Below, piece by piece: positions 1 to 11,504 of a DNA stretch of 64,000 bases. Each line of letters begins with the position of its first letter. Position 1 is the stretch's first letter. The position numbers were made by a program, and so were the translations under genes. The stretch is from Irpex lacteus. Taxonomy: Eukaryota; Basidiomycota; Agaricomycetes; Polyporales; Irpicaceae. The notes under the pieces are model-generated. The model did not search any database. It was not told where the DNA came from and saw nothing but the letters and a program-made list of their open reading frames with translations. The stretch covers positions 124,001 to 188,000 of the forward strand of contig MQVO02000035.1 of the NCBI GenBank assembly GCA_001986395.2, written 5' to 3'.

Positions 1-139
1 CAGCAACCACTGGCAATCGATCATGTGCATAGCGACTGGCAGATGACAATGGAGGCATAGCCGTTGTATGCTGTGAGGGGTATACCAGTCACCTGTGTGC
101 CGGTGAGAAGTTCTGACTGAGATACAGACGAAACAGTCA

Positions 140-1729
140 TCAGTGTATACCCCTTCGAGTCTTCTTTTCGAGCTGCCATTGAAGTACGTGCAAGCTCTTC
201 AAGTGCCTGTGTTTCCAGTTATCAGGCTGAGGCGGAAGGTATGTACAGATGAGACCTGACAAACTGGAATTAGCACTGCGAGAGTGCAAGTGATACGACA
301 GACGACGCACCGTTGGGCTCCAGTGTGACCGGATCTACGCCGACTGCTCTACACTGGCACTCTTCCCTCTCATCGTACGCGAGCATAAGCTCGATATTTT
401 CCGTTGCGGGAGAAGCTTGAAGCGCTTCAACGACAGGTTTCATGGACTCTTGCAGGAGATCAAAAGATTCAAACAGTAGGACAAGGTCCCGCCGGACAAT
501 TGAATGAGTCATGAGGTGATTGACCAGAGCATCGAAGTTGACACGAAGGTCGTCGGAGTCGTAGATGTATGCGTGGATGCCCACCACATTCAGAGCGGAG
601 ACCGAGCAGCCCGTAGAGGTTAGAGCTTCTTTGAATACAAAATGAAATAGGGCCAGGCGCATGGTTGTGGCTTCAAGTTCAAGTTGTTCCGAGACGTTGA
701 ATCCTGAAAGAGTGCTCGACATCAGTATGAGAAGCCAATACGTAGCGTCACTGTTTGTGATACTCACCGATTGAAACAACGGGCTCTTTCTCGTGGCTCC
801 ACAACAATGCCATGAAATTGATTACCCACACACGTTGCTCCTGGCTGAGCCGGTGCAATGGGCAATTCGGGTTCAACATTGTAGCAGTCAAAGCGAGATG
901 GAGAGAGTTGGTGCAGACCCCCCTGGCCTCAATACACAGAGAACGCGGTCTACGTTGACAGACGATTGTACTAGAAGCGTGTGGTAGTGATAGGTACAGC
1001 TGCCCATCCCATGTTATCTCCGTGAACGAGATATAGATGGCGCAAGAAAAGTGCCTGATGTATTGAGTGATGTGAGAAAATGAAGGCAGATGGACATTAG
1101 TGATCGAAATCGACGCCCGCAAGAATGTGCCGGGAACAGGTGTAGATGGTGGTATCCCCCAGTGTGGTGTATTGAGTTTCGCAGGGTTAAAGCCGTGTGG
1201 AACAGGGCCTCTAATAAAAAGCCAATCGAGCTTGTCTTGGATGACGGGAAGATAGAGGAGATGAAGAAAAGACGATTGTCTCTCCTGATCTTGAGGGGCC
1301 CATATTCCGCTGTAGTGCTGATTGACATCTATGGCTCTGATGAGCACGTGTACCGGTATAAGTCTCTTACACCCCTGAATGATATATTGTCTGAATATCT
1401 CAGCGTCCTCGTAAGACGTGATATCTAGGGTTTTGTCCGAGAACATATGCTCCCGACACCTATTCGCCCAAAAGAGACAGACGAGTGAACATTGTTTGAG
1501 GCCGGTCGGAATGTCCTCCGAGCTTGATTTCCCTGGATTCCGTTCGAGATTTTCGCCAATATCTCGGAAATCATCTTTACGATCTACGATAACATAGAAG
1601 AGAATAATGTCGAAGAGCTCGGGTGGGATGCGGGCAGCGAGCAATCTCCCTGCCTACGGATACAAGCGACAAACCCATTCAGTAAGAGCACACACCGCTT
1701 GATCGCGTGCTCACCTCGCTCTCCGTCAT
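140..1729 (-). CDS. F-box-like protein, copy 1 (4 exons, intact, about 469 aa)
   Basis: Proposed exons, in transcription order: 1729-1715, 1653-768, 703-311, 255-140, total 1410 nt, frame kept throughout. The N-terminus carries an F-box-like signature (IPPELFDIILFYV, then LKQCSLVCLFWANRC). In known families this binds Skp1 and recruits a substrate to an SCF ubiquitin ligase; here that role is only inferred. The rest is a leucine-rich, probably repeat-folded substrate region with no motif I can name. Introns are 61, 64 and 55 nt with GT-AG ends at positions shared with the copies at 6.3, 18.9/29.2 and 32 kb. The 3' exon encodes a basic tail (KSLHVLQWQLEKK) matching copies 2 and 3. The large exon itself has no ATG; an upstream stop and a 15-nt first exon (MTESE) decide the start, which is the weakest part of the model. 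Confidence 0.72.
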
Positions 1730-4700
1730 CACAGGGGTCGGCTCATAGATTTGTGACGAGCATTGCACCGTTCTCTTGGCCTAATCATACCGCGATAAAC
1801 AGTGATCAGTAGTAGTGACGTGTACTGCTAGATGTGTACTTGCAATGCTGTCCCTTACCCTCGTCTTAAACCTCATATACATCCTATGTAAAGGCGATAA
1901 CCGGGACAATCCTTTACGCTGCGATGAAGCTTGCATCATTGCTCTGACTGCGTCGAAGGCAGCGGGGAAGTCGATGTTGTAGATGAAAAAAAGGTGAGTG
2001 GGTAAGAAAGAGTGGGACGGCGCTGCGATTATCGATTTTGGTGCTATATACCCTGGTATTCCGATATGAACGTGGGAGTGGGGCCGCTTTCATGAGGTCG
2101 CAAGCAGTGAAGAAGCCTCAATATTGACAGATCTCTTTGTCTGGAGAAATGCACTGTTAGTTCTTCTCAGCCACTGGTCGAAGTGTTCCACTCACTTACA
2201 AAGTGCAGTCTCACGACCTCATCGAGGGTACCCCTTCCAGTCGATAATCTATCTTCTTGCCTCATAACGCTGGCACTTGAATGCGTACAGCTCGTCTAAG
2301 GCACCAGGTACGAGCGTCAAACCTCTTCGGTCGTATTTCCATCTGGAAGTGCCTATCAAAGCCTGTCAAACAGCATTTGCGCCTGACACCCTAATACAGT
2401 GAGTCTCACGCGTGGCATTGCCTTACGGAGGCTGTATACATGCCAAAAGACCGATATGTCGCGTTCGCGTGTAGGCCTGCCTACAGGTCCCAGACGCTCA
2501 ATTATGCATGGGCTATGCAATAGAGGCGACTTAGTGTTTGAATAAAATGCTGAGAGGTAACCGGACAAGTTGTACAGTTATTAAGCTATCTGTAATATGC
2601 CCACGTATCCGCGGAGCGTTGCGCCTCTTGAGACGTGGCAATTATTGGCGGTCCGTCATGTGAGTGTTCGAACTGGTGCTATACATGGGAGGGATGACGG
2701 GCGATGCTATACAACTGGTTGAGTGGCGCAGCGATGAGCGATGGCACGAAGCTGGGCTTGTAAGTTCCACGAAAATGTGACAGCACAGAACCGGTTGGCG
2801 AGCAACGACTGTCGGATTTACATACCATTGACTAGAACTAGGAAGGAAGACATTCGGCAGCTTGGAAGCTGCAAAGCTGTTTCGATTGTATTTCGCCCTT
2901 GTGGCAAAGTATACGTTTCTTGACCTTATGTCGCCAAAGCCCGTTTTTCGAGTGTTCGACATGCTTTGCGTACGTTTTTGAGCGTTCCTAATCACTGTCA
3001 TGAAAAACCGGTGTCTTGGATGCATTGAACACCGAGTGCGTTGCTTTCTGCAGGCAAGCCAATATTAGTGATTGTCGAGGGCTAGAGGGTCGCCACAAAC
3101 GTACCTATCTTCTCGATGCTTCCCGCCTCCTCGTATCCTGACGCTACCGCGGGTTTCACTTGCCGAGTGATTCTTTGTGCGGCTGAAGAAGACGAAACAC
3201 CGAGGAACGTCCTTTTCGAACGCTCATACCGACCAATGGTTGGGATGAACGAACGGAAAGGACGAATTGACAGCGGGAAGGGATACAGTCGAGGTCCAGT
3301 CGCATCGAATAGGTCGCAGAGATGGTCGCAGTTAATCGATGATGGTAGGGGGGTTATGGATTGTCGTCGATACTGCGTCGTAAGAGCGGTAAATCAAGTG
3401 GACGACTTGAAGGGGCTACACGTTGTGAGCGAGCCAGTATCTGTGACATATAACCAGTCTACGCACCTCCGTATCCCTAAACATAAACTTCTAACCAACA
3501 TCCCTCCGTCTCAGAATCGCAGCCATGACCTTCGTCGTCGGTTCATGGGGATTGTTGCCGAAAGACCACCGGGTATTAACATCCTCGTGACATCGTACGG
3601 AAGAGGCCTTTGGGGAAACGAGGTGCTAGTACAGTGGCAGTGCTCACAGAGAGAGAGAGCGGTGAGCATAGAGTGACAAAGAGTCTCATCAGTAAGAGAG
3701 ATAAGACCCGTACTTATCGTGGTAACGCTGATTTGTTACCGCAGTTCAGACTCCGCAAGATAGACGCTAGTGCGTTACTTACTCGCTCTTGCTTGATGCC
3801 ACTACTTACTTCCACAACGACGACCACCATCGAAACCCTCTCACTCTCAGTCACTCCATCCATGACATTTCTCAGGCACTCACACAACCCTTGTTTGCCA
3901 AGATTCGGTCGCGCGAGCGCTCTTGGAGGCGAAGAATAACACAGGCCTGCCAGCTTCTTTCGATCCCTCCTGATCGTTGCCGTCGATGAGAGCCGGCGTG
4001 GACGATGAGGAGAGGTGGAAGGATCACTCGATGTAGGGTGGGCATGTTTCCGTAATGTTGGAAAAAGGTGCGTGGTTGCGTTTCCTTTACAAGCAAGCCT
4101 CTCACTGTAGGCCTCGTAGACTACAAGGATAGGGCACGTCACCGGTCAGCCGGCACACTGGCACGCGCAAGGTACCAAACCTTCAAGCTTCAAGAGCCGT
4201 TTGGGGGAGATGATATGGGCTCTTCGCCTCATTCGGATCGGCGGCGTGATCGACTCCCGCCAGTCGACAGCTCGTGAATGAGTGCCCTCATGGAGAAGCT
4301 GATTGCGAGGAACTGAAGTCTGGTTCTGGCGGAGTAGAGCGTGGTTGAATCTGTAAGGTTGTCAGAGAGATGAGGATGTTGAACGCAGCTTAGCACGGTG
4401 GATATGAGAGAGGTACCGTGGTATGTTTGTTCTATTCAATGCATGCACTCACGTTCGGTGGGTTTCTTAGTGTCAGTAACTACGAACGACCTCAGGATTA
4501 TCATCGATTCAGCGAGCCCATCCCCCCTCTCGCTAGCATCGCACCTTGAACCTCGATCCTGATCCTTTCCGCGTTAGTCTCTGCTTCTCCACGTTGAACT
4601 TGTCTGAGAAATGCTATGATGCGTGTATACAGACTTCTCTAGACGCAGTTTGAAGTGTTGTTATCGGAGTACTCGACGACTTCAAGCGCGCTGCCTCCGG

Positions 4701-6285
4701 CGCCTGTAGAATTGCCTTATGAGGCAATCAGAGAACTCCTACGCCGCGCAGGCTCGTGTTGTCGATCTCTCGTATTTCCTGCAACATTATCTCTCACTGT
4801 CGTACTGCGCCACTCTGCCTTCGTCTGTGCGCTGCAAACCTCTCGTTCGCCCATATCGCTTGTCCATCGGCTCCTCGACTCGTCGCATCTGTGAAGGTCC
4901 TGCTTTGAGCCTTGTGATGCACGAAGTCGACGTGCTCGTCCACTGTGCTCAATGTCTGACGTTTTGCGTGCGCCGTCAGTACACTCGGTCTCTTGGCCTC
5001 TTATTCGGCTGCCCTGGCCTCCTCGCTTCTGCCACTACGATCGCATCTCGTACGCACCCATGAACACCCATACCGATACAAGATCCATCGGGAAGCTCGT
5101 GGATCCCGCCCCAAGTCCTGCGATACCCGACGTTTCCCTTGGTAGACCACGATACCCATACCCCCGATTTTATGCTTGTTGTCGGGCCATTTCGAGTCAC
5201 GAGGGCACGCACCGTGGTATGTTCGCTTCAAACCATGCTGACGGAGATAGTTCAGCCAAGAGTAAACTTTCACTGATATCGACGACCAAGCCTGTAGCTG
5301 CAGAGAATGCTGCGGTGGCTCGTAGTGACGGTGCACGAATGAATCTAGCGCGAGTCGGGCAAGGCCGCCACGAGTGGCAATACATGGTGTGTCGAGCCTC
5401 GTAAGCTCTGTCCGTGCACACAACGCAGCCGCCATGGAACACCGAAATTGATGCAGGATCCGTGCACGGCGCTCAGAATTCACGTCCTCGCGCACGGAGC
5501 AGAGTGAATAAAGTCTAGCTCAGAAATAGTACTGTATGTATATAGATCGTACGACTCGTCATTACAACTGTTCTCCCTCTGACAGATCTAGATACATAGG
5601 CCGATAGCAAAACGAACATGCAGAGGTTGTCAGAGGTGTGGTAGCGCTAGAAATATGTCTGTTGAAGCGTGGATATGCCCCAACACGTCTCGTTCGAGGT
5701 TCGAGAGATAGGTGTGTAAGAGTCGCTTCATACGAGCATGTGGTCTTCTCTGATCTCGCATGCATGCAGTAGAGGCCTGCGTATTCTTTGGTGGTACTCG
5801 AGGCTTCACGATTACATTGTGCAACCGCGGCATACTAGTCATCGGAAGTTCATTTGAAAATAGAGGTAGAATTCTAGTCTGCAGACGTTCGAACGACGAA
5901 TACATCACGCGTCGATGCCAGAGGTTAAAGTGAAGAATCAAGTGCGCATACAATTGAAGATGCGTGTAATTTTATAGTCGCGAGTACATGGTATATGTTA
6001 TTTAGTTAGCTATGCGATGATTGCCGATATCTTGTGGGATGCTGAAGGGTGCATTACATATTAGAAAGCGCGGGACGTGATGGCATCGGCGGCCACATTG
6101 CTTGCTCCATTCTATGCTAGTAACGACGACGGCGACTTCGAAAACGCAGCGCAAAAGTGTGAAAGGACATTCGACAACACGTACAGCGGCTGGATGATAG
6201 TGCTAGGTCATGGCTATTGCCGATATACTGTATGTCAGCGACATAACTGTTGCCAGGAATAACGCTGAGATGCACGCACAGGGTG
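1730..6285. other. Spacer without a convincing gene (4.5 kb)
   Basis: Open frames here (for example 3116-3676 and 4952-5404) lack splice context, paralogs and recognisable domains. The spacer does contain blocks shared with the other units: the CATCTGGAAGTGCCTATCAA block at about 2340-2366, a block around 3205-3265 (CATACCGACCAATGG) that recurs near 9250-9300, and a CCTCCTGATCGTT block near 3965 that recurs near 10350. It therefore looks like a diverged copy of the spacer that follows F-box copy 2, here without a WD40 gene. Confidence 0.6.
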
Positions 6286-7940
6286 TCAGTGTAACCTCCC
6301 GAGTCGAGGTTTCTTCTTGAGCTGCCGTTCGAGTATGCGCAAGCTCTTCAAGCGCTCTTTTTCATACCTATTCGACTCCGGTAGGTCTGTCCAGATGTGA
6401 CCTAACGAACCGAAATCAGTACTGCAAGCATGGGAGCGATGCAACAGACGACGCACCGTTCGGCTCCAGCGTGACCAGATCTACGCCGACTGCTTTACAG
6501 TCCTCCTCCTCGTACGCAAGCACAAGCTTGATAGTTTCGGTTGCCAGGGCAAGCACTTCAACGAAAGGTTTTACAAACTTTTGCAGAAAGTGGAGGGAGT
6601 TAAACAGCAGGACAAGGGCGCGGATGGCGGGTTGGGTGCTGGCGTGATTGACCAGAGCATCGAAGTTGGCGGGAAGCTCGCGACCGTCGTTGTTATCGAT
6701 GTATGCATGCATGCCCACCACGCTCAGGGAGGAGACCGACCGGTCCGCGGAGGCGGGTGTTTCTTCGAATACAAAATGGAAGAGGTCGTCCAGGTGCATG
6801 GTTGTCTCCTGCTCCGAGACGTTGAATTCTGCAAGAGCGTCGACGTCAGTATGCTCAATGGAAAGCGAATAGCGTCACTGATTGCTATGCTCACCGATGA
6901 ACACATCAGGATCTGGCTCGTCGCCCCACAGCAGCGTCATGAACTTGATCATCCACATATGTTCCTCGTCGCTGAGCCGGTGCAACGAGCAATTCGGGTT
7001 CAGCATCAAGGCTGTCAAAGCGAGGTGGAAGGCGTCAGTGCAGACTCTCTCGGCCTCGATCCTCAGAGAGCGTGGTCTGCGTTGACAGGCAATTGTATTA
7101 GAGGCTGGTGGCAATGAGTACGTAGGAGTCTGGCCATCCCATGTTATCTTCTCGAACATGATAAAGATGGCGCAAGAAAAGTGCCTGATGTACTTTTGTG
7201 ACATGATGGAATGAGGGCAGATGGACATTGTTGAGGAAGATGCTATCCAGCAGGAATGAACTCGGTACGACTATATATGGCGGTATGCCCCAATGGGGTG
7301 TGTCGAGCTTCGCAGGGTTAAAGCCGTCTGGGACGGGGCCATCAATGAAGAGCCTTTGGAACTTGTCTTGAATGGCAGGAAGATAGAGAAGATGAAGAAA
7401 AGATGTTTGTCTCTCTGAGCCTTGCGGGGCAAATATTCTGCTGTAGTTCTGAGCGACATGTATGGATTCGATGAGCTGGTGCATCGGCGTAAGTCTCGGA
7501 CATCCTCCAACAACATATTGTCTGAATATCTCGGCATCCTGGTAAGACTTGATCCCCAGAGGTCTGCCTGCAAACATATAGTACCGACACCTGTTGGCCC
7601 AGAAGAGGCAGACGAGCGCCGAGCACTGTTTGAGGTCCGTCAAGACGTCCTCTGGGCTTGCTTCTCCTCGATTCCGAGTAAGATAATTGCCATCGTCCCG
7701 GTTATACTCTTCACGTTGTGAGACACGATCTACGTTAACATAGAATAGGATGTTGTCGAAGAGCTCGGACGGGATCCGTGCGGCAAGCGCCATCACCACC
7801 TGAACATGAGTCCGGCGCATCCACATGATTCATGCTCCACTCACCTCAGACACCGTCAACTCAAATAGCAAGTCTATCCCATATATAGGCCAAAAGGGCA
7901 GCTCGTCTGACTGATCTTCCGGTCCATATCGCTGGTCCGT
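6286..7940 (-). pseudogene. F-box-like protein, copy 2, with a 1-nt frameshift
   Basis: Paralog of copy 1 with the same exon layout: upstream exon ending at 7845, then 7799-6895, 6828-6457 and 6401-6286. The F-box (IPSELFDNILFYV) begins after the codon run VVMALAAR. The last exon is 116 nt, exactly as in copy 1, and ends in the same basic tail (KSLRILERQLKKK). Near 7190-7197 the frame breaks: copy 1 reads HITQYIRHF, whereas here one extra base turns HVTKYIRHF into HVTKVHQ and a premature stop follows. The missing sequence continues intact in the neighbouring frame (7190 down to 6895). The upstream exon encoding DQSDELPFWP has ACC ACG where copy 4 has ATG ATG, so the initiator may also be lost, unless translation begins at the ATG at 7793. 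A base-calling error cannot be excluded. Confidence 0.7.
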
Positions 7941-10900
7941 GGTGTTCGTGTAAGGCAGTCAGAGGTCGGCGGTGCGTTTGTGTACGGCCTGTCCACTTGT
8001 AGTAGAACAGACGGAGTACGACGGGAATCTGGGGAAGGAGTCGTGGAGTGTAACGCAGGGAAGGAGGGAGAAGTAACAGAGAGTGACCGCGAGAAACGAC
8101 GAGGCGATGTGGTATCTATAGTACACCTTGATTCCTGCGGATAGCGAGTATGAACGTGCGGAGGGAAGCCAATCCACGAGGCCACCTTCGTACGATATCG
8201 TGGGGAAGTGGTCGAGGGTGTGCAGAACCTCCAGGTCCTTGAGGCAATACGACTTCAGCCACCTCCTTCCCTTCCAACCGTCAATTCCCGCTCACAGCCG
8301 CAAACACGTACGCTGCGCCATATCGAGCATTAGTATGCCTACCCATGTACTGTCTCTGAAGAAATCGTCTGAGTACACTGGCCGGAGTGAGAAGCGTCTC
8401 TGACTGTCACCTTGATTTCCATCTGGAAGTGCCTATCAAAGCATGTCAGATAGCTCTTGTACTCGGGTTTATCGACTCAATGCTCGTACCGCTTTAGTAA
8501 CTGTAGGCAGTATGCGCCGCTACTATATGGAAGTCAGCAGACTAGGACACGTTGGACGTCGTTCACCGCAGTACCATGCACCGATGCCGTGGTTTGCCCG
8601 CTCCCGCCTAGGCGTACTCACAAATCGTCCTGTTTGAACGGCAAGTGAGATGTGTGCACAAGCCGCACGATTCGTGCGTGCAGCTAATGAAAAGACGAGC
8701 CAGTTATGAGCTACGTACGCCCGAATCCGCGGATCGTTATCTAATGGGATGTGTCGACTTTTTCGTGTGTGCGTTCAATGTGGAGGAAATTGGATGCGAC
8801 GATATGGAGGCGACGATAGAGCGGGGGTATGTCCATGGAATGATATGAGCGACAGAAAGCTGTCAGATACATGCACTTCTCACGGGTAATGGAGGATACA
8901 TATGCTACATACTGCTTCAAAGCTGATTTTGGTGGCTTCGTCCTTTCGTGAGTAGCCTACGTTTCTTGTGTTACGCCGGCAAGAATCGATGCTCGAATGC
9001 ACCAATAGTTGACACCCGCTTTGCCAATACTAACGATGAGATGCATTGGATATTAATTCATTCCGCTAGCGTCGTTGGCGTAAGATTAGTTATGATGAAT
9101 GGCTAGACTTTGGTGAACGCACCTCTCCTGTGTAGCTCTACTCGTCTCGAGGCCGGCTTCCCATCCCTCAACACCACTTTCACCCTCACTGAGTCCGTCA
9201 TCCACCGCCATTTCATGGACGCGTTGCACTCACAAACGTGCTTTCCGAACACTCATACCAACCAATGGTTCGGATGAACGATCGGGAAGGACGTGATGGA
9301 GGCGACGCAGAGAGAGGCTCCGAGAGTCCAAAAGAGCAACGATACGGGTGTGCGCTCCGGGGCATACAGCTTCTAGGATGTTAAGAAGAGGGTAGCGGCA
9401 AACTCACGTGTTGAGAGCTGCAAATACTGCCTACGGCCATGGACGTTTGAACGTATGTGAATTAATCCGCCTTGACGAGAATTCGTTCTTCTGGGGTGCT
9501 GTGGCGACCAAACAGACGGGTTTTCGCTGTTCAAACGATGTAGAATTAGTCGTGGACGGGATACAGACTTGAGTGAACGCAGTTCAACGCACATTTGTTA
9601 GGGTAATAAGTGTCCTCTCCTCTGAGATGATCTGACATCTCCACGCCTACCAAACGATTGGGATGAACAATTGGAAACAACGTGATAAAGACGACCCATT
9701 TGATGAGGCGATCGATAGTTGTGTTCACTTTATAGTGCTTCCGACAGCGTTGCGAATATCGTGGCAGCGATAGGGCAAGTAGAGAGCAACAAATAACATC
9801 CACGTCTGATCGGTCTATGACGAAGATAGATCAGCACATCACGCACTGCAAAGCTCTTCAAAGTTCAGACTCCAGTTAAAATATTTCCAGGTCGTCACGA
9901 CAACCTAATTTCTCTGGCAGCATGGATCTCCTAAGTACAGCGATGTTCCATCGTCTTTAGTACCGTAGGACTTGAAAACTTCACGGCCTACATTCATAGT
10001 TGTAGTGGCCAACCGCCACCAGTGCGCAGGTTAGATTGAGCGACGAGTAAACATTGTCTTTTTTCATGCTTGGATGACGAGTATATGTGCATCTGAATGA
10101 AGTTTGAATAAGCTGAGTGAGTGGTCAACTGCGAAGCTCTCCTCCAAGTGACTTACCGGTGTTCACTCTGACACTGATTCAAACTCCGCGCAAGCCAAGC
10201 GCCAGCGCGCAGCGTCGACGAACGGCTTCCACAACCACGACTACTATCGTAAATTCCCCATTTTCAAAGCGCAACCTTCAATATATAACCTGCGCTTTCT
10301 CCTTCCTAACGTCATGAGAAACCAGGCGACTTCGATACGATCCCGCTCCCTCCTGATCGTTCAAGTCGACGACTGTGAATGGCAAGGAATTGGAACTTCA
10401 CGGATCGGCGGGCATCGAACAGAGGCTATGATGCAATGAGAATGGGACGCTTAATGGGGGCCACGACTAGTGGAGGGTTTTGAGGAGGATCCATCGGTGC
10501 GCACATCACCTTCTTCCCTATCACTACTGTGACCTAACAGGATCACTGTAATGCATAGGAGGTATAACCTGTATATGAGTATGCTAGTGCACTAGTGCAC
10601 TCTTCTACCTTCTGCTGCAAACTATCCACGGCGTGCGTGCGCTGTTCTTTGTTGGCCTGCTTGATTATAGTCGAATAGTTTGTGTCAAATGCATGACATC
10701 TTGGACTTGCCTTCTGGCCTACACCGAGGGAGACTCTACGACGGAATATTGGACGCTATGTATATGCCTACAAAACACTCGTAGCGACGTCATAGAGGCT
10801 AGAAGCTTTCTCGGTTACAAGAGACTGTATGACCTGCCTCTGAGCGACCTGCCTCTAATAAAGCCCTTCTCTCCCCTCTCTCAACTACACCAGTGTGATC

Positions 10901-11504
10901 ACTTTTTCGCCATATACATTGTTCATCATTTACCCTCTTTGCTATCATTTTGCGCACCGCCACTCTGGTCTGTATCTGCTGTACTACGGCTTATGGAAGT
11001 CTACGGATCGCGTCAATAGAATCGCAGTTTATGTTGTTTCGTGCTTACTCCCCGTACCCAAGGCACGTTCTGATTACACATTGATCACTCCGCCATATTT
11101 ATCAGTAGCACTGTACTTATCAGCTTAGTTTTGGTAGCTTACAGTTGTTTGCGTAGACAACGTATAGTTCTAGTCAGTGGGGCAAGATTCAAGACTTGAT
11201 GCTACCTAGTATATGTATCGCAATAGTCACCCACTCGTGCAACCAGGCGGCCTTCTGCGATGCGGAGGTCTGATCGTAGCTAATGTAGAAGACATCTCCG
11301 AACCTTGGAAACCGTCGAAGGACAGTCGTATTGATTGTTCGAAGCACACAGGTGCGTTCATTATGTCGTGTCGTTGAGATACGGCATATCAGATGCTTAT
11401 ATGTACGATATAGTACATACTCAGCCCTTCATTAAACCCATGGCTACACCCAAGAACTACGCGATACATCCGACGCGTAGTGTCCAGAGCAGCGCTAGCA
11501 GCGA
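7941..11504. other. Spacer between F-box copy 2 and WD40 copy A
   Basis: No supported gene. It holds unit repeats: 8110-8640 resembles 34060-34480 (the promoter-side flank of F-box copy 4), including the TGGAAGTGCCTATCAAAGC block at about 8420. Sequence at 9240-9310 resembles 3210-3265, with a weaker echo near 9640. Sequence at 10370-10510 resembles 34975-35110. ORFs such as 10633-11019 have no paralog, motif or splice context. Confidence 0.55.

Noticed and set aside
3116..3676. 186-aa plus-strand ORF
   Set aside because: No motif or splice context, and it lies in spacer sequence shared with non-coding spacers near 9.25 kb.
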